64,000 nucleotides of DNA from Photorhabdus bodei (lineage in GTDB: Bacteria > Pseudomonadota > Gammaproteobacteria > Enterobacterales > Enterobacteriaceae). Location: the NCBI RefSeq assembly GCF_003287735.1, contig NZ_NSCM01000009.1, forward strand, positions 53,977 to 117,976, written 5' to 3'. Below, piece after piece: positions 42,894-49,423 of the stretch (positions within the stretch are counted from its first letter, which is position 1; every line of letters begins with the position of its first letter). The translations under genes and the position numbers were made by a program. Below the pieces are notes generated by a model. It did no database searches. It was not told the origin of the DNA and saw only the letters and a list, made by a program, of their open reading frames with translations.

Positions 42894-43073
42894 ATGGCCA
42901 TGAAAACCAAAATAGACATAGGGTCGAGTGTAAATAAAATTTCACTTGTCCTGACTACTTGTCTTGTTGCTGCGTTTATCCCTTTGAATACAGTACATAA
43001 TGGCAGCACAGTAGAATTGAGTTGGGTCACTAACTTACCTACGGCTTTACAGCAATCTCTGTTAAGAGATTGA
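42894..43073 (+). CDS. Candidate 59-residue protein with hydrophobic segment
   Basis: Short frame from ATG 42894 (or ATG 42900) containing KISLVLTTCLVAAFIPLN, which could be a signal or membrane segment after a basic N-terminus (MKTKIDIGSSVN). It ends LPTALQQSLLRD. The ribosome site is weak (AAGG about 12 bases upstream). It may be a truncated secreted protein. The opposite-strand 66-codon frame here is less protein-like. Confidence 0.3.
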   Translation: MAMKTKIDIGSSVNKISLVLTTCLVAAFIPLNTVHNGSTVELSWVTNLPTALQQSLLRD

Positions 43074-43167
43074 TAGGGTTGCATAAACATAGAACTAATA
43101 TTTTTGGCTTGAGAAGAGCTTGTATATCATCTATTTCATCGGTTGAATGTTACTAAAAGGGTTTATT

Positions 43168-43932
43168 ATGGAACTCACTATCAATACTCAAAATGAGCTT
43201 AAAGAAGAAACCGGTTACTTTTTATCTCCACTATGGGAAGACGTTTTCTCTAAGGTGTTATTGGAGGAGCTCAATTCGAATGTATTTTTGGTCGCTTGCC
43301 GCTCTGGTCAGGTGGAGCAGAGTTTATTAAGAAAGTTTATGATCCAGCACCATTACTATTCACAATATTTCACCCGTTATCTGTGTTCATTGATGGGAGG
43401 TTTAGCAGATCAAAAAGATTTTATGCTGCTTTCTCATAATCTGTTGGAAGAGCTAACAGGAACCGATGCAGCAAAGATATCTCATGCAGAGTTATATAAA
43501 AAAGCGATGGCGGCTATTAACGCTGTTCCTAAAAGTGACCCGATTCTTAACAGTACTCAACAACTGATTGATGCCATGTTTCGCCACTGCCGCAGTGATG
43601 ATTCTCTAAGAGGGCTTGCGGCACTGTGTTTAGGTGCTGAAGCGATCGTACCTCTGGTTTATGGCCCAATTTTAGACGCCTTGCAATTAATAAAGGCGCC
43701 TAATGATGCATTACATTTCTTTAGAATCCATGTTGAAGAGGATGAAGATCATGCGATTGCGATGAGAAAAATTATTGATAGAATGATTGAAGAGAAACCT
43801 TACCGAAGGGGGGATGTTATTGCGGTTGGTGAAGAGATGGTGCGTTTTCGCATTGGGATGCTTAATGAACTATATCAAAACAATATCAGGATAAATACAG
43901 ATGTAACAACGCTTTTATCCGAGTGTGATTGA
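43168..43932 (+). CDS. Heme-oxygenase-like diiron oxidase (HDO/CADD-UndA type)
   Basis: 254-residue all-helical protein. The C-terminal ligand motif H188-x3-D192-x2-H195 (RIHVEEDEDHA) is diagnostic of heme-oxygenase-like diiron enzymes. Earlier candidate ligands are E94/E95, H106 and E158 (LGAEAIVPLVYG). Family members cleave or oxidise amino acids, fatty acids or aromatic acids (CADD, UndA, BesC, SznF); which reaction occurs here cannot be read from sequence. The ATG at 43168 has AAAGGG upstream. It is divergent from the LysR gene and 2 kb from a flavin monooxygenase and a cupin, possibly the same pathway. Confidence 0.82.
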   Translation: MELTINTQNELKEETGYFLSPLWEDVFSKVLLEELNSNVFLVACRSGQVEQSLLRKFMIQHHYYSQYFTRYLCSLMGGLADQKDFMLLSHNLLEELTGTDAAKISHAELYKKAMAAINAVPKSDPILNSTQQLIDAMFRHCRSDDSLRGLAALCLGAEAIVPLVYGPILDALQLIKAPNDALHFFRIHVEEDEDHAIAMRKIIDRMIEEKPYRRGDVIAVGEEMVRFRIGMLNELYQNNIRINTDVTTLLSECD

Positions 43933-44221
43933 GACACTTTGTGTACATAATGACATGTACAGCAAAGGTACTTGATATGGTTTCTGGTGATGAAATATCA
44001 GCATAAAGCGTTGGTGGGTATATTTTTGGCAAGATAAGCAATACCAACGATCATAATCATATATAATGGAATAATTATTGGATTGAACTCGTATGATGTC
44101 AAAAATAAAAAAACGAAATTAGTAATTATTGATTCTATTGAATGGAAAGTTAAATTTAGATGTAAATATTGTTGGACAATAAATTATTCAGCTAATATTG
44201 GAAAAGGTCGAGAAGAAATAC
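43933..44221 (+). other. Spacer with a possible gene remnant before an ERIC
   Basis: AT-rich. A rightward frame at about 44083-44221 (KTKLVIIDSIEWKVKFRCKYCW, split here from a longer run) looks faintly protein-like with a CKYC pair, and runs into the ERIC at 44222, which supplies its end. No start or ribosome site supports a live gene. Confidence 0.25.
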
Positions 44222-44348
44222 TATACCTTATGGATTTCAAGATGCATCGCGGCGGCAAGGGAGCGAATCCCCGGGAGCATAGATAACTATGTGACCGGGG
44301 TGAGTGAGTGCAGCCAACAAAGAGGCAACTTGAAGGATGACAGGTATA
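44222..44348 (+). repeat. ERIC repeat, copy 4
   Basis: Full 127-bp ERIC in plus orientation; ends read TATACCT and AGGTATA. Confidence 0.93.
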
Positions 44349-44389
44349 CATCCAGTAATTAGAGTTGATTATGGCGAAGGTAAAATATT

Positions 44390-44606
44390 GTGAATGGAGG
44401 TTTTTATGAAAATACTGTTATCGCAGCTGTAAAAAGATTGATTCTTGCTGAATCTCCCGATGTCTCTGAGTTTGAACGCATGGAGTGGTTCTTTAACATT
44501 CACAAAGATGTGTTCCCATCAACTCACTTTCAGTCCACCGGTATTTTTACTAAGAATTTAGAAAAAACCGCCGTAAACCCTTGCACAGTGCGTGGATATC
44601 AGGCGA
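44390..44606 (+). pseudogene. Gene fragment cut by IS605-like element 2
   Basis: Rightward frame of 72 codons (AAVKRLILAESPDVSEFERM, then EWFFNIHKDVFPSTHF) that continues directly into the left end of the element at 44607, whose sequence supplies the last 17 residues and stop. GGAGG lies close to its possible start. The protein family is not recognised. I read it as the 5' part of a gene disrupted by the insertion. Confidence 0.45.
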
Positions 44607-45494
44607 AAAGCCCAAAGGGCTTTAGGGCTGGCTACTGCGACGTATCCGGACTGAATTGATATCTATCTGTAAAACAGGCTAAAATGAATACACTCTATCA
44701 ATGAGCGCTGAATATGTTAAGAGCCACCAAAGTCCGCATCTACCCCACATCAGAGCAGGCGGAGTATCTTAACGCCCAGTTCGGTGCGGTCCGTTTCGCG
44801 TACAACAAGGCTCTGCACATCAAAAAACACGCTTATCAGCGTTACGGCGTAAATTTAAACCCGCGTAAAGACCTGAAGCTTTGCTGGCAGTAGCAAAAAA
44901 ATCCCGTCAATATGCCTGGCTTAAAGAATATGATTCTATTGCCTTGCAGCGGGCGGTGATTAACCTGAATACTGCGTTTGATAACTTCTTTAATCCGAAG
45001 TTGAAAGCGCGTTTCCCGGCATTTAAAAATAAGCACGGTAAGCAATCCAGTTATCATTGTGTCGGGGTAAAAGTGTTTGATGGTGCAATCAAAATACCGA
45101 AATTATCGCCGGTAGAAGCCCGGCTGCATCGTGAAATTAACGGGGAAGTGAAAAGCATCACAATCACTCGCACCGCAACAGGCAAGTATTAATCCTCAAT
45201 ACTCTGCAATGACGGCATGGAAGCGCCAGTAAAGCCATCTCGGGTAACATGGCTGCGGTCACAAAATGCCAGAACTGCCACTAAATAAGCGGATCTGGCA
45301 ATGTCCTTGCTGTGGTGTTGAACATGACCGCGATATCAATGCGGCGATCAACATCCAGCGCAAGGGCATAACAGAATTACAGGCGGCGGGACTCGTCGTT
45401 TCTGCCCACGGAGGCCAGCGTAAATCCGTTGCATCGACGGCGGAGGCCTGAGAAGTGGGAAGCCTCGCCGTTTTTTACGGCGGGGAGCAGTCAC
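44607..45494 (+). mobile_element. IS605/IS1341-like element 2, decayed
   Basis: 888-bp copy of the unit at 30437-31274. Left hairpin AAAGCCC-AAA-GGGCTTT (44607-44623) and right hairpin (45463-45485) ending GCAGTCAC are preserved exactly, while the tnpB between them is broken. No tnpA. Flanks differ from copy 1. Confidence 0.75.
44714..45451 (+). pseudogene. tnpB pseudogene in element 2
   Basis: Reads MLRATKVRIYPTSEQAEYL, then loses one base near 44881 and hits a TAG; the frame resumes as LLAVAKKSRQYAWL through TRTATGKY, where a TAA stands for the codon that is Phe in copy 1. After a further short stretch the RuvC I/II region is missing, and the sequence resumes as MPELPLNKRIWQCPCCGVEHDRDINAAINI. 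The second zinc-finger half and RuvC III aspartate region survive. It cannot make a functional nuclease. Confidence 0.85.
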
Positions 45495-45510
45495 TATAGT
45501 GTGATATAAG

Positions 45511-45778
45511 GTAAATGAATTCGTTTCTGTTAGATATGGCGATTTATTTGAAATATTAAAAAATAGTGAAAACTTTGATGTTATTTTTTTTGAACTCTAA
45601 TTTTTTATTTATTCTTGAAAGTGGCTCTTTTAAAAGGGAAACTTATCATGTGTTTGACGAACCACAATATATAATATATAAGCGTTTCCTTAAAGAAATG
45701 AGAAAGTATCACAATTACTCAGGAAAAAGAGTTGTGGAGCTTAACCGCCAGGGAAATGAAACGGTGTTTAGTGAATGA
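45511..45778 (+). pseudogene. Frameshifted gene fragment after element 2
   Basis: One frame reads NEFVSVRYGDLFEILKNSEN and on to a stop near 45600; the next frame carries on with FILESGSFKRETYHVFDEPQ and ends VELNRQGNETVFSE at 45778. The change of frame with protein-like sequence on both sides suggests a single decayed gene. It could be the remainder of the fragment at 44390-44606, but the join does not restore an open frame. Confidence 0.4.
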
Positions 45779-45919
45779 TGCATAGAGCATGGCTATAACT
45801 ATTTTGTTTTATATGAGGAGAGAGGAAAAGGAAATAATTCACAAATATATAAATTTTTTAATTAATATATTTGGTCTGAAATATTTATTGCTATTAATCA
45901 TTATTAAGGAGAGTATATT

Positions 45920-47587
45920 TTGACTTCGGAAAATATTTCTGTATCACCAGTTGCCATCGTTGGTGGTGGACCCGTTGGTCTAATGTTGGCTTTATTCCTG
46001 GATTTATATGGTGTTCGTTCCGTTATCTTTAATTTGGAGGAAGAGACCCGATGGCAACCTAAAGGCAGTACCCATAGTGCCCGTATTATGGAGCATTTTC
46101 GTCGTGTAGGTATATCTCAGCCTATTCGGTCATTAGGCGTGCCAAAAGAGTTTCCTTTGGACGTATCATATTTTACCAAGTTTAATGGATGGGAGCTTGC
46201 ACGGATTACGTTACCGTCGGAAATGGAGAAAATGTCTATGCGCGAAAATGCGGCTTCGACAGATCCCGTTCCAGAACCAATAATACGTGCAAATCAAATG
46301 TATGTTGAAAGGTTTCTACTACAACATGCAAAGAGTCGTCCAAATATCATAATAAGATATGGCTGGCGCGTTAAAGATTTTATCCAATATAAAGATGAAG
46401 TAAAACTTTATGCGGAGCATATTGATGGAAAGTACGCTGATGAAGTCTGGCAAGCAGCATATATGGTTGGGTGTGATGGCGGACAGAGCTTTGTACGATC
46501 TAAACTTGGTATAGTTTACGAAGGAACCGTTGAAGCTAAGGCAGGTTTTCTAACGGGTGGAATGGTTTCCAGTTATATCCGTGTTCCCGGAATTCACCAG
46601 GGATTATTACGAGGCAAAAAATCCTGGATGTACAATATCGTCTCACCTAGGGAAAATATGTTATTTATCTGCCTGGACGGTGAAGATGATTTTTTATTTG
46701 TGACCCAGAGTAAGGATGGGAAAGTTATTGATGATTTGGAAGTCGTTCGCATAGCTCAGGCAGGAATAGGTACAGATGTTGAGGTATTAGTCCTTGGCAA
46801 TACGATATGGAAAGGCGGTGTTGCTCTCGTTGCTGATAAATATTCTGAGGGTAGGGTATATTTAGCAGGAGATTCTATTCACTTATTTGCTCCCACCGGT
46901 GGTTTTGGCATGCATACGGGGATCGACGATGCTAGCAATTTAGCTTGGAAAATTGTTGCGTCTATAAATGGTTGGGCAGGTAATGCGTTAATGGATTCTT
47001 ATGAAAGCGAGCGTCGTCCAATTGCATGGAGAAATACTGCCGTTGCTCGTTCTTATACCCGGCAGACAGCATCACTATATGTGCCTGCAAATTTGGAAGA
47101 TGCGGATTATGCGGGTGAGCTGGCGCGTGAAAAGATTAATACTGAGCTAAGTCATTTTCGCTGTCAATTTACTTCTATCGGAGTGGAACTTGGTGCCCGA
47201 TATGATAGTTCTCCTCATATTATTAATAGCGATCCCGTACCGGATGATGATTGGCTTAATTATAAACCAAGTAGTGTACCCGGAGGGAGATTGCCGCACT
47301 TATGGCTCACACCTATTCCTGGCACCAGGGTATCTCTGTTCGATATTTTAGGCACCGGGTTTAGTTTGCTTCGAGTAGGATCGCGTTTTCCCGATATATC
47401 TGAATTATTAGCTCAGGCATATCAACGTAAAATTCCGGTCAAGATTATTGATCTTCCTGGTCATGATGCTTGGCAATTATATCAAACCAGGCTCCTTTTA
47501 GTGCGTCCTGACCAATATATTGCTTGGAGAGGTGATAGGGTTCCTGGCAATATAGGTTCAATATTGGATAAAATTGTCGGTAGGTAA
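45920..47587 (+). CDS. FAD-dependent aromatic monooxygenase (PHBH/MhpA type)
   Basis: 555 residues of the class A flavoprotein monooxygenase family, which hydroxylate phenols and polyketides with NAD(P)H. FAD motif VAIVGGGPVGLMLALFL, DG motif VGCDGGQSFVRSKLG, and GD motif GRVYLAGDSIHLFAPTGGFGMHTGIDDASNLAWKI are intact; a C-terminal thioredoxin-like extension (about residues 440-555) resembles MhpA/PgaE-type enzymes. The start codon is TTG at 45920 with AAGGAG about 8 bases upstream. The substrate is unknown. It is followed, after 564 bases, by a cupin. Confidence 0.88.
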   Translation: MTSENISVSPVAIVGGGPVGLMLALFLDLYGVRSVIFNLEEETRWQPKGSTHSARIMEHFRRVGISQPIRSLGVPKEFPLDVSYFTKFNGWELARITLPSEMEKMSMRENAASTDPVPEPIIRANQMYVERFLLQHAKSRPNIIIRYGWRVKDFIQYKDEVKLYAEHIDGKYADEVWQAAYMVGCDGGQSFVRSKLGIVYEGTVEAKAGFLTGGMVSSYIRVPGIHQGLLRGKKSWMYNIVSPRENMLFICLDGEDDFLFVTQSKDGKVIDDLEVVRIAQAGIGTDVEVLVLGNTIWKGGVALVADKYSEGRVYLAGDSIHLFAPTGGFGMHTGIDDASNLAWKIVASINGWAGNALMDSYESERRPIAWRNTAVARSYTRQTASLYVPANLEDADYAGELAREKINTELSHFRCQFTSIGVELGARYDSSPHIINSDPVPDDDWLNYKPSSVPGGRLPHLWLTPIPGTRVSLFDILGTGFSLLRVGSRFPDISELLAQAYQRKIPVKIIDLPGHDAWQLYQTRLLLVRPDQYIAWRGDRVPGNIGSILDKIVGR

Positions 47588-48151
47588 GTAAAGGGATGAT
47601 TTTCTGGGATGAAGATATTAACGCTAATGAAACAGGGATCACAATATGATGGTTAAGGCGGATGTTTTTATGGCAGGTAACAGCCCTTTTGGTAATATCT
47701 ATACCCTATGGATTTCAAGAGGCAACTTGAAGGATGACAGGTATAGGACTAATATAATGGTCATCACAAGGCATTGATGGTTGACTAATACATTTGTTGC
47801 GCATATAAAAAATCAGCGAACAATCGAAATATTATCGGGGTTTGGTGTTAGCACATTAAGAAAAGCGTGCTTGTGGAAAGGGTGGTTGGGTGTATAGAAC
47901 GATAATATAGTTCAACCACCACTGTTATTACGCAGAATGATGCAGTTAATATTATAAAAAAAACTTATCGGTAATTTTGATGGCACTTCTTGTGCGTTTG
48001 TCAGAAATCACGGACATATGACATGGTATTGCTAGGATAATTAGAGAAGATAGGCAGAAATGATAACTAAGATAAAATATGTTGAGTATTATTTCAAGAT
48101 AGTTAAAAAATACAAATTTTACAATAAACTACAATATTAGAGGTAATTATA
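47588..48151. other. Spacer between monooxygenase and cupin
   Basis: Contains a shortened ERIC (47700-47745) and otherwise AT-rich sequence. A short frame from ATG 47650 (MVKADVFMAGNSPFGNIY) runs into the ERIC and is probably a remnant. The final 30 bases hold AGAGGT before the cupin start. Confidence 0.45.
47700..47745 (+). repeat. Internally deleted ERIC, copy 5 (46 bp)
   Basis: Both ERIC ends are present (TATACCCTATGGATTTC and CAACTTGAAGGATGACAGG) but 81 bp of the core are missing. The join falls at AAGA, a 4-base match present at both break points in full copies, so slippage or microhomology deletion is likely. Confidence 0.88.
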
Positions 48152-48601
48152 GTGAAAAAAACGTTTTTCTCATCTGGAGACTTTGGCAAAGTTCCCGCAG
48201 AATTAATTGAAGATAAGCCTACTCAATTGATTCATGAAAATGTATTGAACTCTGAAGTGAGTCAAGATTTGAATTTCTCAAATGAAAGGCGCCATAAAGT
48301 GGCTATGGTTAATTTACCCAGTAAAGTTCTCAGTATGACTCTGGGAGGGTTACAACCTGGACAATCGACCCGTAAACACAGACATAGTTATGAAACCATA
48401 ATATATATCGTTAATGGGGAGGGGTATTCACTCATTGGTGAACAACATATTTCATGGAAAGCCGGTGATGCGATATATGTTCCTGTATGGGCATGGCATC
48501 AACATGTTAATAGTGGTGCTATTGATGAAGTATTCTATATTGCATGTGAGAATGCGCCAATGTTGCAAAACTTAGGTCTTGCTGTTCGTGAAGAGCTTTG
48601 A
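48152..48601 (+). CDS. Single-domain cupin protein
   Basis: 149 residues. Cupin motif 1 has the metal ligands H76, H78 and E81 (RKHRHSYETIIYIVNGEG), motif 2 has H116 in GDAIYVPVWAWHQH. A complete His3-Glu set implies a metal-binding, possibly dioxygenase or isomerase, activity; regulators without catalysis share the fold. Start GTG at 48152 with AGAGGT upstream. It may work with the monooxygenase upstream, but the 564-base gap argues for its own promoter. Confidence 0.8.
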   Translation: MKKTFFSSGDFGKVPAELIEDKPTQLIHENVLNSEVSQDLNFSNERRHKVAMVNLPSKVLSMTLGGLQPGQSTRKHRHSYETIIYIVNGEGYSLIGEQHISWKAGDAIYVPVWAWHQHVNSGAIDEVFYIACENAPMLQNLGLAVREEL

Positions 48602-48671
48602 ATTTAAGTAAGTGTAGGTTTTATAGATTGTATTTAAAAACAGATAATGATTTCACCGGGATAGAAATTAT

Positions 48672-48798
48672 TATACCCAATGGATTTCAAGATGCATTGC
48701 GACGGCAAGGGAGTGAATCCCTGGGAGCATAGCGAACTATGTGACCGGGGTGAGCGAGTGCAGCCAACAAAGAGGCAACTTGAAAGATAACGGGTATA
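48672..48798 (+). repeat. ERIC repeat, copy 6
   Basis: Full 127-bp ERIC in plus orientation, ends TATACCC and GGGTATA. Confidence 0.94.
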
Positions 48799-48958
48799 TT
48801 AGCAGTATCCCGGTGGTTTATATATATTAATTGCATCTCAATGATTGAATTTTTTATTCAGTTAAACTCTGATCATTTAATGATTCTCTATAATAGTAAA
48901 ACAAATCACAATTGGTAGTTTATTTTTTTAAATATTATCATTGGTAAATAATTTTATA

Positions 48959-48979
48959 TCTATTTTAGTTGGAAAATAT
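48959..48979. promoter_or_regulatory. Weak NagC-like site upstream of chb
   Basis: TCTATTTT-AGTTG-GAAAATAT agrees with the nagE operator candidate at 15 of 21 positions and is itself palindromic. It lies 445 bases from the chb start, so its relevance is uncertain. Confidence 0.25.
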
Positions 48980-49423
48980 TTGTATTAATTAATCTGTTTT
49001 TTAGTATGTTTTTTATATTATTAATCTTTAGGGTTTGTATTGTTTTTTATTTTATATCAATGAGATATATAACTGTTATCTCGTTTCTTTTTAATGTGTT
49101 CTCTGTCATGTTTTACAAAAAATCCCTTTTTTACCATTGATAATTTATGATGTGAAAAATAGTCTTTATAGATGTTGATTAGATGATTTTAATTTTTCTT
49201 AATGTAATATTTTTATATTTTATAAATCGATTTACATTTTTGACCATAATTTTATGGTTACATATGGCGTAAAGATTGACATTTTTTTTCAAAATGAGAA
49301 AGATGATTAAATTCAATGTCATCATGCTGTTTATTGTCTTCTCATGGCTCGTTGTTGCTGCTTTTAATGGCTTCTGAGCAGCGGCTTACCTTACATAACT
49401 TTGGTGTTTGAAAGAGGTAATTA

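Larger units (their letters stand above)
48602..49423. other. Long AT-rich region upstream of chb
   Basis: No gene seen. It holds an ERIC (48672-48798), a weak NagC-like palindrome (48959-48979) and very AT-rich sequence that could bind H-NS. The chb promoter should lie near its right end; AGAGG precedes the chb ATG. Confidence 0.5.

Noticed and set aside
42890..43090. 66-codon leftward frame between the LysR gene and the diiron oxidase
   Set aside because: No ribosome site, and the opposite strand gives a more protein-like frame; neither is strong.
44083..44286. 67-codon frame ending inside an ERIC
   Set aside because: Its last third is ERIC sequence and no start signal is seen; kept only as a possible remnant.
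44881..45451. Two separate short rightward genes (103 and 61 codons)
   Set aside because: Both are pieces of one tnpB broken by a one-base deletion, a stop and an internal deletion in element 2.
29774..48798. CRISPR-like array made of the repeated 127-bp units
   Set aside because: The repeats are dispersed over kilobases in both orientations and match ERIC, with no regular spacers or cas genes.
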